From positions 14,136,854 through 14,200,853 of the forward strand of contig CP093830.1 in the NCBI GenBank assembly GCA_033063855.1: DNA of 64,000 bases, read 5' to 3'. This DNA is from Smittia aterrima (Eukaryota; Arthropoda; Insecta; Diptera; Chironomidae). How positions within the stretch are numbered: position 1 is the stretch's first letter; each line of letters starts with the position of its first letter. Positions 25,646 through 40,014 of this stretch are shown in pieces. The translations under genes were made by a program, and so were the position numbers. The notes below the pieces were generated by a model. That model was not told the DNA's origin. It worked only from the letters and a program-made list of their open reading frames with translations, and ran no database searches.

Positions 25646-28600
25646 TCATCAACCTGTGATATGATGGAAATACGAAAGCTTTATTTATAATTTCCCCTTC
25701 AGCCCAAAGGATTCCAAAGGGATAAAAGGCAGATCCATTCAAGTTTTCCCATTTTCACTTCTCCCCACACGAGAAAACTAAAAAGTCTGTAAAATATTTT
25801 GTTGTTGTGAGTGGAATTATATTTATGACAAAATTATGATAATTCCTTGAAACTTTATTCTCCTCAAGATTTTTCCGTCAGTTTAAATCCCAAATAGAAC
25901 AAGCAGAAACTACGAGAGGAGAAGTTTCTTCTTCCGCTTTTGAATGATGGCTTAAGAAAAGGAAATCCTCGGACAGTTTTCTCTTTATGTAATCATTGTC
26001 GTCTCCCACAGTCTCCACCAGCTCCCCACCTCCCACTCCAACTCGTTATCATTCTTATTACACATTAAGTGTGAAGAGTTTTATTTACTGTTGTTGCGAG
26101 TATTCTCATCTCTCCGCAGCTTCGCGTAAAAATAGAATGGAGTGGAACAATGAACGAAGACAAACTGAGATTATTTATTGCGCAAATGCGTGGAAATCTC
26201 ACCCGAGCGACGACCATCCAGTTTTTGCCTGAGAAAGAAAAATAAAATGAAAGCGGGAAGAGAATTTCTCTCTCTCGCAAATCATCTCTTCTCGTTTGCA
26301 GAGATAAATTGCTGTTGAAAATGTGCTCTACCGAAGAAGAAAATCAAGCATTTTCCTTCTTTGGAAAATCATATTAGATTTCCATTAAATGTTTTCATCG
26401 TGTTCCAATCTCCGGATCGTTCCTTGAGACTCCGAAAAGCGAGAGAAAGTTGTAAAGATTATTTATTATGTTCTTTCGTTTTGTTGCCAGTTGCATCACG
26501 GCAATAACAGAATAAACACTCGACGGTCGGAGTTATTAAGTCAAGGATTTTCTCGATTTTCTCCCGCAACAAACCTGACACTTAAAGGACAATTAGATTT
26601 TTTTTTCTTTCCGGGGAGAAGACGAGACGGCAAAAATTTTTAAAGTCAAAGTTAAAGACTCGCGACAATTTTTATTTTGTTTGCTTTTTATTTTGTTTAA
26701 TTTCCTTTTGATTCATCGTCTTCATTCCTTTATTGATTTATTCTCTTTGGTTGCAAAGTGTTTCCTCTTTCGCTTTAAGAACATTTTCTTCCGTTTCCTT
26801 AAAGTGATTTGCTTAAAGTTCGCGGTCGCTCGGAGCCTAACAATCGAAACAAAAAGTGTAACGTTGCTCGCATTAAAGTCTCGCGCCAGTTTCGTGTGAT
26901 TTATGAAGTGGAAAAGTATTGGAAGGACGCTAATCAGAACGCAAAGAATAAAAATGTCACCAAAGAGGCGAAAAATTAAATGATTATCGCGTTTGTTTTA
27001 ATTACGTTCGTTGCTTCTTATGCATCGCCTCCAAAGAAAATTATTTAAGTGCAGAAAAACATGGAAAAGTTCCAAAAGATCGAAAGTTTTTGTTTACTTT
27101 TTAAAGCAACGACGACGAGAAGTGCAAATAATTTCAGTAATTGACTTTAGTTTTCTTGCGTTTGCTGCTGCTACTCGACATAATCAATTAAGGTAATTTT
27201 ATGTTTTCTGTCAATTGAAAGCTCTCATCGTGACAATAAACATCGAAAATTGCTTTCAAATTGCCAATAAAACAATTTTCATTTACAAATGTAAATTCAG
27301 ATAATTCCATCTCGTTTCTGACGACAAGTCTCTGTCTTCTCGTCTCTCATTCGCAACAATTCGCAAATTACATTAAGACATATTTGAAGTATTCACGAGA
27401 TGCATGAGCCACTCACTTGACTCTTGTTGTTTTGATGCTTACCGACGACTCTCTTTACACACAATGCGACTTGTAAGCTGAACGGGCGAACATTATTTTG
27501 CTTCGAAAGTTTATCAATTCGATTTATTGTCCGCTGCAAAACTTTTGCAACAAAACAAATGAAAAAGAAAATTGAAAACTTTTTTTCGCTTCTCTCCTTC
27601 TTCGCTTTGTGTCGATAATCAATGTTCATGAATTTTTAAAGCGAAAAACGAGAGGAATATAAAAACATGATAGACATGCTCTGATAAAAGCGTTTCACTT
27701 CGATGTGACATCTTGCCTGTCACCTAATCAGTGTCTCGTTTAATTGAAAAAGGGAATTTAACAACTTCATTTACCGATTAAAATGGAACCGTGATTCACG
27801 TTCTGTCCCGTTGGCTTTTTGCTTGTTAGCATTCTGTCCGACGCGCAACATGAAATCAGTTTTCAGTTTTCATAACTCGTACCGCAATCTTGTCCATCAG
27901 ACTTTTCTATCTTTCATCGTCGTCTCGTCGTCGTTGTCGTCCAAGCAACCTCAATGATGAAATCAACAGTTGATTTCAATGTCGACGCTGAGCTCATGGT
28001 GAATTTTGACTAGAGAGCTTCACATTGTCGAGTGAGAAGAGTGTGGAAACTTAAGGCTAATCTCTTATAATTTATCTCGTTTCCATCATCCAATTTGCAT
28101 TAAGCGCAAAGTCACAGCAGCGCCTGTGAAATTCAAATTTCATGAAGAGCTTGGTTATCTTTCTCTCTCACGTCATTCATCAGAGCACTTAGTTTCACAA
28201 TCTTTAAAGTAACTTTGGCTGTGTCCACAAGTCCACAAGAATCGCTTTCAATATTTCATTGCCATTTTTGTTTTTATTTTTCGGAAAGCTGCAATAAATT
28301 TACGAAAGGAAGAGAAAGAGATTTTCGATATGGGAAAATTAATTTTTTGTCACGTGCTTCGCTTTGAGTCTAAAGCGAATCTTACCGGGGGTTATCGATA
28401 AAAAAATGTTCGGTCTTTTCAGAGGATCGAGATGAATCGTACGGTACACTACATTAACGTAATTAATTTCTGTGATTTATTGTTTTCCAATGAAACTCGT
28501 CTCAATATCCCGCTCGCTTTTACATTCGCCTTCGACTTCATTGATACAATTTTTGTATTTTTCAATCCCTTTTGGGATTTTAGGTTTGAAGGGGGAGCGT

Positions 28601-29001
28601 CGACACATAACGGCAACGATAGACACAAAGAATCACGTGGTTAGCACACAACAGCTAACGGTTTAATGTAGATCTATGGCTATGATACTCGCAAGAGATC
28701 TCTGAGCGCCCAAAAAATGAAACGTCCCAAAAAAAACTGTTGTGCTCGGCCGGCTTTCTATTAAATAATTCCTTGATTATTATCGTCGTAAATCATTTAA
28801 GTTTTGTTGTTGTCTCCCATTTTTTTGTATTTCAATTTAAAAATTGAATGAAAAAAGCCGCTAACTCACCCTCATCCGGGCGAACCAACGTGTGGATGTT
28901 GTGAAACAAACAGATTTCACTGTTTGTTCTCCACTCCGAGACAATGAAAACTTCCTAAATAATTTCAAGCTCGAATTTTCCTCGTTCACTCACTCACTGA
29001 G

Positions 29002-29012
29002 CCAGTGGCGCG
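29002..29012 (+). promoter_or_regulatory. Possible insulator (CTCF-like) site, copy 2
   Basis: This is a second exact copy of CCAGTGGCGCG, 7.6 kb from the first and in the same orientation. It is followed by a short GC-rich patch that includes GGGCGCCG. Confidence 0.2.
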
Positions 29013-32000
29013 TCACGCTTTGATTGCAAGGGCGCCGTTTACTTCTCTTTAGTCTCTACATAAGACAATCTCCTTCCTTCTCGCGTTCGGCGAACTCTTT
29101 CGTGAAAGGAAATCAGAAAACGAGGGAAACATGAAAATGGCAGAACATGAAGAGACTCAGAGTCGTGGCGTGTATTGTTCTCTAAACACGCAAAATTTCA
29201 ACTTCAAAATAGCCTCCCATCTTCTTCTATCAGCGGGTGAGTAGAGGAAAGACGAGCGAACGGTCTCTGAATCCACGTTCTATTCACTCATACATAATGG
29301 AAAATAAATAAACGACTAAGGAGAGAGAGAGACTGAGGAAAAAATGTATTTGTACATATTTTTGTGACAAGCATTGTTAAGACTTTCTAGTGAATGTTTG
29401 AAAAATTGGATGAAGTTAAAATAAAACACAGAAAATTGTTTCATTCTCTCGAAAAAAGTTTCCGGAGCTTGATGAAGTCATTTTGTTGGGAAAGTTTCAG
29501 CTTTTTTTACAGACCTTCATCTCGTTCCATCCTTAATTACTCATTAGGATATCCCCATGAGAACTCAAAATGAGCTCGAGAGACTGCAGTTGAACGAGAG
29601 AAAGAAAGAAACGAGTAGAAAGAATGACAGGACTGGAGAAAATTAAGATCCGAGAACCCTTAATCGAGGTAGACCCAAACCATATCTCGGTCGAGGAATC
29701 TTTTTTTCACTCTGCCATCCATTTCACCAAACGTGTAAATGCTAAAGTGAAATGTTAAAAAAATTAAATTAGTTGAAAATGAGAAATTATAGTTGTGGGA
29801 GGACAAAGCGAACGAGAACGAGGAAGAAACGCTAGCAGGAAATATAATGGAGTAGTAAGCGAAAAATTACTATAATCCATTATTTCATTAGACGTATTTT
29901 CCAACGGTGGTCGCTCATCGCCATCGCACGAATCTTCGTTTCTACTGAAACCGGAGTGATATGATAACGTGGAACAAAAAATGTTCAAGTGAAATATCCC
30001 GAGAGTGAAGAAAAATATTTCGACTCACACATCCGCAACTCACTCGATTTTAGCAAAGTTTTTCTTTCCTTTTCTCCTCGTTGAATATTTTTTTTATTCC
30101 ATTTTTGCTTTTACTATTCCGGGCGCTATAAATCAAATACATCAACCCCTGTGTGTCAAGGCACGCCTGACAACTGATATTTGCAGAGGGGTGGGTTCAT
30201 ACATACAATCTCCAGTTACAAAGGATATTTCAGCATGTATGAAAGACTTTGCTCGCTCTCTCTCAGCTCGGCTTGAAGCTCTGTGTACATAAATAGCTGA
30301 ACGAACAACAGGAAAGGAGAGAGAGATTGAGGGAAAGTTTCTATGCTGCCGCTTTCTGAGTGTACGAAGGATACTTTACATGTTTATTTTTTTGCTTTCG
30401 TTTTGTTGCTGCTGCTCAATTTTCTTTTCTATCCCATCAAAAAAATTAAAAATATTCCTCGAAGCGGACAACGGAAGGAGCTATCAAACGTCAAGAGAGC
30501 TTGGGAGGAGTGAGATTCATTTTGATGAAAGAAGTTACAAGAAATTTAATTAATTTCGTTGCAATGCTTTACATGAAGGTCCGTCCCTTCCTTCGAAATG
30601 AACTGCCGGGGGTTTCCTCTCGTTCACTCATTCCGAACGAGTCTATACCCCGGGTCGCCCGTCTCAAAATCAGTGAAGCGTCTTTCAATGGTTATTACCG
30701 AACATTTTTCTTTCGCCGAGCACAAAACTTGTCTGCCTTCTCAAAAGATCGGAAATTTTTAAAGTTTCCAGGGAAGAATTGCATGAACGCTTGCTTGCCT
30801 GCTCAAACATTATACAACTTTAATTGTTTTATGGTTTTATTATTTCTTTGGTCGTATTCATGGTGCACAGCGCACACAAAAAATTAGAAAGTTTTTCCTT
30901 TTGTGCGAAAAAGGTACGAGTCGCTTTTGTTTTCATTTTTTTTGTGTTCAAGTTCATGCAAAAATCTTTTCTCTCGTTTCGGGATTTAAAGAAAACGACA
31001 CGAAACCCAACAAAAAAAATTTAAGCGTGAAGGAGAACAAAGCCATTGCGAGACGACTTCCCTTGCCACCCTCAGATGATTAAAGCGTTTTCAAAATGAA
31101 ATAATTGGAATAATTGAATGTACACAAATACACTCGAGTCACATGATGCTCGAGTAAATATTTGCGAATGGTGTCGAGGAAGCGATGATTATACTTCTGC
31201 TGAAAGGGGTGGAAAAACATGACGATGACCTTTTTCACCAACAACGATATTATCATTTAATTTCCTGCGTCAGCTTCTCCTTCAAAAATTTCCGCAATGA
31301 ATCATTCCTCGATCCATATTTACACATGTAAATTTCTTCATAAGTTTGCGAATCTCGCCTTTAGTTCCTCTCAAGTTAACTTTTTCCTCTGTCTTAAGTT
31401 TTTTTTCCTTTTGCCTCGTCTCCAAACAAAACTCGCCAAACGAACGAGAGTGCGAGAGAGATGAGAAGGAGAAAAAGATTCAAAAAGCGACGATAAATCA
31501 TAATTTTTTGACAATTTCCTCTTTTTATAATTTCTTGCGTTGAGCGAATTTTTTTCCTTCGAAAAAATTCTTTCTTCGACGCCTTGCCTCAAACGGATTT
31601 CTGCTGAAAGCGAGAGAAGAAGAGGGAGAAGAGGCCCATGGTGAGCCGTCGCTCGTTCCGAATCGAGGAGACCACTAACATCTCCAGCTATTTACATTCT
31701 TATTAAAGCGACGTCTGAGCAAATGTTGGGGAGCGGTGAAATCCTATTCATGTTTCCTCACATGTGACCTTCTCTCTCTATCTCTCTTCCTTTCTACAAT
31801 GAAATCATTCAAACATGAAGTCGCTACGATAACGTGAAAATATTTCATTTTCATATGCTAAGTAGCATTGCGCTCAGTGTCGGAAAGAGAAAATGATTTT
31901 CACGTTGGAAATTTTGTGTAAATTTTCGGCAAATTTGCACAGAGCGAGTCAAATGAAATATGAAATGTTTATTAAAACATTATTTGCGGGTTTTGGAAAA

Positions 32001-35000
32001 GCAGTTTTAAATCGTTTTTAGCAACAGGCTATGCAAATGGCAAATGTAAAGCTACAGATGCAATAACACGAATTATAGCTTCGTGTGATGTCACGCGAAT
32101 TAATTTTGAATATTTCAATTAATTTGAAACATAAATCAATTAATTTAAGTGGTCAAAGAAGGCTTTAGATTCTCGGTCAACAGTCCGTGATTCGATTTAA
32201 TCTCAAAGGATTAGGAGACGACGACAATTTCCCCTTTCGTTCATGATTGAATTCAATTTTCTTAAAAACATTTCTTCGGCAAATTGAAATCGTTGAGAGA
32301 AGGAGAGAAAGTAGGAGATTGCTGAGTTGCTGAAACAAGCATCGAATAACAAATTAAAAGCATCGTCTAGGTACAGACAGGGAAGAGAAGACATGGAAGC
32401 AGCCGGAAATTGAAAGGCAGTTCCAACTGAATCACTTTGTGTACGTGAAGGGATGATTCAAAGTGATTTTCGTGCATGAACTTCATAAAGCTCGTGATTG
32501 CAGTTCGATGTTTATGCAAATGATGGGCCCCCTTTCTGCAACCCTGTCTTCGTCGTGTATGTAAACACCGAAATGAAATTCTTTCCCTTGTCGGCGACAT
32601 CGTCGTCGACGACGAGAGTGGAAAAATCTCGCTTAACAATCAATTTTTTTGAGACACACAGCAAAAAATAAATTAGATGAGTGTGTTAAAGCGGAGAATG
32701 GCGCTGAGCGTTTACAACTTTAAGGAAGAAGACTTTTCTTACATGTTCGAGATGGAGGAAGGAAAAAATTAATTTAAAAATAATCAATAGCGAGGCGAGG
32801 AAACTGGAGAAAACGAGAGAGAGGAACGAGATACATTGTATCTATTGTTTGTGCCCTGACGTGAAACTTTTCTTTTTCGCTCTGAATTTTAATTTCAAAT
32901 AAGGGATGAAAGATTTATGGGATGATAATTAAAAATTTCTGCTGTCTGTGTACTCGGCGTTCAATTTTATTCGCTGCCGAGCACAATGATTGATTTTTAA
33001 TTTTTCATTGTTCACGACTAAATATCCCTCTCACTCTCTCTCTCTCAACATCGCGTTCATGTCGACGCTTCGAGATGGGAATTAAAAGAGAATTCCTTCC
33101 AACTTGAATGACATTAAATGCAAATGACTTTTTTGTCCGAAGCAGCAGCAGCAGAACATAATTTTAGAATCACTCGATGCTGTTTGCAATGCCGGAGATA
33201 TGTCAAAAATTTCAAGCAATCATTTGAAAATATGCCGAGTGGAAGGGATGGGAATTTGACAGCTGATATCAAGCCACGCCACGCCACCCGTCACAAATAT
33301 TTCCGACGACGCATTGAAAACTGCAACCAGAATAAACATTCCATAGAAATACCATTGAGAGCTAGCTCTGATATCAGTTTTCACATTCATGCATGCATTC
33401 ACACAATGAAAATTGAAAATTATTTGCACGGCTCGGGTGGTTGAAGGAGGAAAAGGAGGAGGAAAATGGATTTCATTGTTTTCTACCCTTCGACAACACC
33501 AGCAAGAGCATAAAGCGGCGAAAGGAAAAAATATTTTAAAATAATCTGTGCCATTTGATTTGATGATGTCTCTCCGGCAAACCATCTGATGATAATTTAT
33601 TGCCATTGCAGATAAATCTACAGAAATGTCGTGATTCAATTTTTGTGCTCTTTTCGGTGTCTGTCGGCCGATCGATCGTTGAGCGAAACGAAACGTCGAG
33701 AGATTGAAACAATACGATTGATTTTTTAAAAATCTCGGATAGCTCTCTCGCTGTTCTTTCAATAAACATTTCACATCAAGCCAGTTTACGCTGAAATAAA
33801 ACGAATCAATACATATTTTTATTAATTCATCAAACGGATCAACTGCAACAATCTACGCAATCAGATCTCAATGGCCAGCGCTCGCTTTTAATCTTAATTT
33901 ATGATCGTTTTTCTGTGTCGCTTGCAGTAACTTCAATTCAACATCAATCCGAGTTGACTTTGTCGTACGCTCACACTGCGCGTTTCCATTTCAATTAAAT
34001 TGATTTCAAATATTAATGGCTAGAGCTATCACCCTTCTGCCTTTTGCTAACTTCCCTCATAATCGCTTTAATGAGACTTTAGAGATCGTTTAATTATGGA
34101 TTCAAAACTTGATTCGCTGTTACTTAATCGACAATCGTTTCGTTGGTTGATAGACAAACGTACGGGGAGAAATATTGCCGTTGTCGAGTTAATAACACCT
34201 TTCAGATGAAGAATTTGAAAACTCATTTTTCTCAATAGACACGCCAAACTATTCAAGCACGATTTGAATTTATCTCTAAGTAATTATTATGAAGGCTTGT
34301 ATAATATTAAAAGGCTCTCGGTTTTGGTTTTGCGTTTTGCGAACAATAAATCATTGCACAAAGAAAGGAAAATTGTATGTTTCGCACACAATACGAAGAA
34401 GAGAGAGAAACTCTTCGAAGCTTTTTTCATACTTCTCTGTTATATTTCATACTCCATCCGACAACATAGCGGAATCAGATGATAAGCGAATAAGAAAAGC
34501 AAAAGATTATCGATCAAAGTTTCTTTTTTATGAATAAACATTTTTTTGTGTTCCCCGGGATCTTGATTTTTAGCTAAACAAGTTCGGAATGAATTTATTT
34601 CGGTCTAGTCGAGTTAGAAACTCTGAGTTGGGTCACTTGACAATTGTGCTGGTTAGAGAAGACGAACGAAGCAAACCGCTGAAAATATCTTCAACCGGAA
34701 ACTTCGGGCATGTAATCTCCATTTTTAATTTAGCTCAACTCTAAATCGCTTCGCTTCTTCTTGCTATTTGAACTCAAAAACTAACGAAAAAACAAAAGTT
34801 CCCTGTGGCATATTTCATTGAAATAGTGAAGTAAATTATATGTTACAGATCGGAAACTAGAAAATGGAAATTATAACTTATGTCAAATTTAATTTCTGGA
34901 CACATCATGGCGATGGGAAGCGCTTGATGAGGAAGGGGAGACAAAGAGGAAATTCAGAAATTAAACTTCACTGAACTATAGCGACATTCGTCTAAAAGCA

Positions 35001-36460
35001 ACAGAGTTGGGTGTTGAGTAAATCTGCGAAATCATGGATAAGCAATAAAAGCCATCTGAACGATGAAAGTATTAAGCGAAACCCCAAACACACACATCAC
35101 GTAACTTTTTATTCTATCTTAGCAGTAATAAATAATTTTCCGCTGTATGTTGTTGCACAGCTTACCATCATCGCATAGAGTCATGTACTAGCAATATCGG
35201 GAGCAGTGGAGGAAATCGCAAGAAAAATAATTCTAGCGAAGGAAGAAAGAAACAAAGCGATGGAGGAAAAGGAGAAACGATGTCGCTAACAATTGTTGAT
35301 AATAATTTCCTCGCGTTTTCGTTCATGCTTTCTCGTTATTTCAATGACTCAATGTTTAAAGATCTTTAAAATAGTCAAAGAAATATCTGCCCTTCTTAAA
35401 GTTTACTTCTTCGTTTCTTCATATCTTGAGTCAATGTCAGTGACAAGGCAAGCAAACACCAAAGCCGAAATGATATATACACATTTATTGTATTCAAGTG
35501 AACATAATCGAATTATTTCAATTAGACTAACTTGTAATTGAAAAATATTGCTGAATACCATTCAGGACTTTTTTTTGCGTTTGTGCAGCAAAAGATTGTG
35601 GTATGGTGACTAAAGTTCGGTTTTCCTGAATGAAAACTTTTGAGACAAGGAACTTTTCAATGGAAATTCATAATTTATGTGTGTGAGTCACTGGTTGAAC
35701 GCAAAGAGATGAAGTTGCGTGAAGCATCACGGAAAAAGCGGCAAAGTTTCGTTTCAAATGGCAAAATCATAAAAGAAACTCGCTTAGACCGGTTCCGTCC
35801 ATGGCCTTCGTCAGTTTCCTTCCCGAAGAGTCCTTTTACGCATCGAGCGCATATTTCATTCGAACACAAAAACGAATCATAAATAAAGTAATGTTGAAGT
35901 TTAGCTTTACGCGACAACAATTATTTTTATTTAAATGATTTCATTTTGAGCCTGATTTTATTTACGAAGAAAAAAAATTGAAATGTTAACTTTTTTTTGT
36001 TTAATGTGTTCATTCATTTCGGTTTTTTTCTCGGTGAAGTATTCGTGAATAAAGGCAACAAAATGATTTATGATATTTATAAAAATTTAATTCACTTTTT
36101 AATTTAATTGTGAGTTTTTTGTGTCTGTAAACGCCAGCTTTTCCTGATTGGATATGACTACGGCGCTACGACAGTTAAAAAAAATGTTACGCAAAATCAC
36201 ATCAGCGACAATGTTGGTAATTTATGAATTATTTCGAGTGCTATTAAAGGCTTTGTTTGGTTGGTTGAAATGAAAAAAAAAACTTGAATTTATATACATC
36301 AACAAAGCAGTTTAAAGACAAAGGCAACGGCCACTCATCTAAATCATTTGATCGCAGTTCACCCCTTTACCTTCATCCTCGTCTTCGTCGCAATGTTTAT
36401 TTAAATATCAAATTAATGAATAAAAATTAAAATTCTTTTTCTCTTCTTTGTCTTTTGCAG

Positions 36461-36499
36461 GTAAAGACTTTATTGCTGGGCTCTATGCTTAACGGCTTG
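36461..36499 (+). other. Antp: Probable 39-bp leader microexon of Antp
   Basis: A long pyrimidine tract ending in TCTTTTGCAG precedes the exon and the donor GGCTTG|GTAAGATA follows it. At 39 bp it is a microexon. Joined to the next exon at 47954, its ATG at 36485 opens an upstream ORF of 15 codons (begins MLNGL and ends at TAA 47984-47986 in the next exon). It is upstream of the Antp start, so it acts in the leader, not in the protein. An alternative is a coding microexon of an unseen transcript, since the 39 bases are open in the first frame (13 codons). Confidence 0.5.
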
Positions 36500-39400
36500 G
36501 TAAGATATTTATGAATCGTTTGTCTTTTTGACTTGAGAGGCAGGCGCTGTATGTGATTTGAATGCTTGGCTTTACATTTCAATATGCAAATGTTGGGAGG
36601 TGAAATGTTTAATTGGAACAAATTAACATGATAATTTTCGAAACTGTACACAACATTTTTTCGGAGGTTTGTTGATGTTAAGCCGCTCGACTGTGTACTC
36701 CAACTTTTTCACAACTCAACAATTCGGTTATATTTTTGGTCACTATCAGTTGGACGATCTCAGGCCGCTCGCTTTTTTTTATTACACAATGGAAATCAAG
36801 ATCTTTATTTGGTTTTCTACTTTTATTGCCCCATAGTTTAACTTCTCTCTCTCCACTCTTCTATGACAAAACACTTCCCAAAATATTTCTCTAGCTCATA
36901 AATTTATTTTTTATGGCAACTAGAAAGTTCTTTTGTGAAATTAGAGTGGTAACGGCAAATTTCAAGAAGATTTCAGGATCATAAATTATAAAGATTTGCT
37001 TGACCTTTGTGGAATATCTAAAGAAGAAAATTAAGAAATTAGTTTCCTTTTCACATCATTACGGTAAAATGTGTGATAATGCGATTGATAAAGTTGTAGA
37101 TCTCACATTGAGAAGTGCAGAAACGATTTGCGGTGAGGATGACGATGAATCGCATTTGAGTGAAGGAGATGGATGTAAACATAATCTTCCCTTTCATCTG
37201 CACCAACTGCAACATTAACAAATTTATTTTTTCGCTACGTCCATATTTTATACAAGCACGATTCATTGTTGAATGGAAAACATTGTGTTTCACGAGAGAA
37301 TAAAAAAGTGTTGTGTATCGTTTATTACAGAGCAACGTTTGAATTTTTCGTTCGTTTCTCTGTCAGTCTAATAATAGCGAGTCAGATTCCTTCCTTCATT
37401 TGTTCCTCTCTTAGATTATTTCAATTTTTTTCATGCGGCAAACATGGTTGAGCATGTATTTGTGAACGATACATCAAATCATGTTCCATTTTACTCTCTC
37501 GCACGTAGCAATATGTGATTTGCTGTGTTCGTTGAAAGAGAAAAACAACATGGTTCATAGTTTTTTTGATTGATGTGTGATTGGTGTCGCTTTTTTCCTT
37601 TGACGAATGATGAATCTTCTTCAAACATGGAAACTAAAAAAAATGAGAGCTAGAGAGTAAAGTTTAACTTAGAGTAACTTAGAGCAATTAATCATTTAAT
37701 AATGATTAGAAGTAATCATTCGTAACACTTGTAACTGATAAGTTTTGAGTGAGAAATCGCAGCTTTTAATGATCCATTAAATGTTCGAGAATGTTTATTT
37801 ATTCATTTGCGTTTGAAGTTTATGAATGAATTCGAAAAATATAAGGCAAGAGTACTAGAAGTGAACGAACGTTTCTCTCCCTCTTGTTGAAGCAATCAAA
37901 TGAATGTTTGCTCGATGTTTCAATGCTCAACGCAGACCTCGTGCGGAAGACTCCAAAACAAAATAGCTAAAGCGAAAATATATCAAACTGAACTTGTGAA
38001 CCTCCCGTATGAGAGTTGAGTGTTGCTCTATCGTACATTTTTCTTTTTCGTATAATTGTTTTATATACAGACTTGATTCAACGTTATAAATAAAACAGAG
38101 AATTTGTTATGCTAGTTGCTGCATGACACTCGAAAAAATAAGATTGAAAAATTTTACGCGCAGTCTAAGAGAAAATAAATATTCGTGAAAAGAAATATTC
38201 GTAAGGAAAATTATGAAAATTGAAGAGAATAATGAGAACTGTGATTGTTTTAGAATATTAATAATTCGCTGCATTCCATAGAGAAGTTGATGCAAATTAG
38301 TAATTTTTGCAAGACAAACGAGTTTGCATTTATTAGAAAGAAAAATAAAATATTATGAAGGACTTTTAGTGCAAAGAAATAATAAAAAAAATGAAAAATA
38401 CTTTGAGATGATGAAGGTGAAGAAAAGAATTTATGAGCAGAGTTCTATTAACTTTCGCCGATGACAGACACACGGACAATGGATAAGAACGGATAAAGTT
38501 ATAAGTTCGTGAAAGTTTAATTTTCTAAAATTTGTGTTTTTCTATCAAAAATATCTTCCTCAAAATTATTGTTTGTGAAGAAAGAAATCTCTAAAAATAT
38601 CGCTCTTGATAAAATCATTTTTCGCCGGGAATATAAAAGTTGATGAAGGAAAAATATGAAAGCGAAGAAAAATATCAATCAAGTGAAAAAATGTTTTGAG
38701 TTGAAAAGTGTCGGAGAGAAGTGATCTTGAAATAAAATAAATAAATAATTGCCTTGATAAACAAGAAGAAGAAAAAGAAGAGTCTCGTTGACTGTAGAAA
38801 CCACTTCACTCAGAGGTTGGCATCGGAAGTAAAGAAAGTACGGGCAAAAGGTAATAAATTATATGATTCGACAGTTCACACATAACGCCACGGAAGTGAA
38901 ATGGGAAAGAGAACGCGCTGCAAAGACGACTCTGAATTTATTATTTACACAACAAAAGAAATATGGATAGACACATTTTATTACAAATTGATCCTTGTTA
39001 TCCTCCCCAAGAGAGAGGGAAAGACCAAGATGTTCATTAAAATCAAACAAAATCGTCTTAAGCATTGAAAATTACTCGAAAGTCAATGCGTCACGGTGCG
39101 AGTGAGACTTGAGATCGATTGCAAAAGTTGGAGAACGGGATTTCTAGTTTGATAAATATGTTGTAAGCTTTATTAAATATCAACCCGTTGTCCAGAAACC
39201 GAACACGACATGCAAAACTTAATCATTGCATTTTGATTATCGCGCACGCAAACTTAACTTCTTTAGCTTGTGCGTCTAAAGTTCCCAGTCTCTTGCTGCT
39301 GCTTTTGGATCACGTGCATTGGCGCATAAAATTAGTAAACATGCAGTTTAAAGTCGCGTTGACGACATGTGGGAAAAATTAAAATCATCATAAATTATTT

Positions 39401-40014
39401 TATCTTTCTTGACCTTTTCAATCACAATCGTTTCATGCAATTCACTGCAATATCTTCTCTCGCTCTCGTTATTGTGTTTCAATGACAGCGATTGGTTGAA
39501 ATCTTTTTATTTTCGGACAACTTGTTTGCTTCCTTTTTAAGTTTTCAACACTTCCAAAGTCTAAGCTTATGATAATGAGGTGCCAAGTAGAGGAATTTGC
39601 AGAGAAGAAATCATTGAAGTGACTGAGTGAGAGAGGAAAAACCTGAAAACAAAGAAACTCCGCTCGAGCAAGAATTCAAACACTTTTTTATGTCGGTATT
39701 TGGCTTCTTTTCTCACTCTTGTGAACAGCTCTAATTAATTCAATTGAAAAATTACCCTCGGAATACTGAATACATTAGCTCGAACATTGCTGATATTATG
39801 AAGAGTCACAACAATAATAAATTTTATACTTCCACGCGGAGATCGAGCAACTACCTGCTAGGAAAGCTAATTAATTATAGAACCATGAAAAAAATGAAAT
39901 AATTTTAGAATATAAATCAGTGGTAAAAATTTATGTTTCAATCGATAAACGCGCCACTTTTCAACACTGTCTGAGTCTGTTTTGTGTAAAATTACTGAAA
40001 GATATTATTTACTC

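Larger units (their letters stand above)
23871..36460 (+). other. Probable long Antp intron, no gene seen
   Basis: This 12.6-kb stretch lies between two candidate leader exons and has no supported genes. The longest frame of the window, at 33220-33774 (-), lacks any recognisable domain and overlaps other open frames. The interval contains a GAGA plus PHO-like cluster (25540-25645), a second CTCF-like 11-mer (29002-29012) and a 16-bp palindrome (32600-32615). Confidence 0.4.

Noticed and set aside
30501..30887. 128-codon plus-strand frame in the long intron
   Set aside because: No domain, codon use like the flanks, no splice sites.
33220..33774. Longest open frame of the window (184 codons, minus strand)
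   Set aside because: No recognisable domain, no start context or neighbouring exons. It overlaps open frames on the other strand and in another phase, so chance is likelier.
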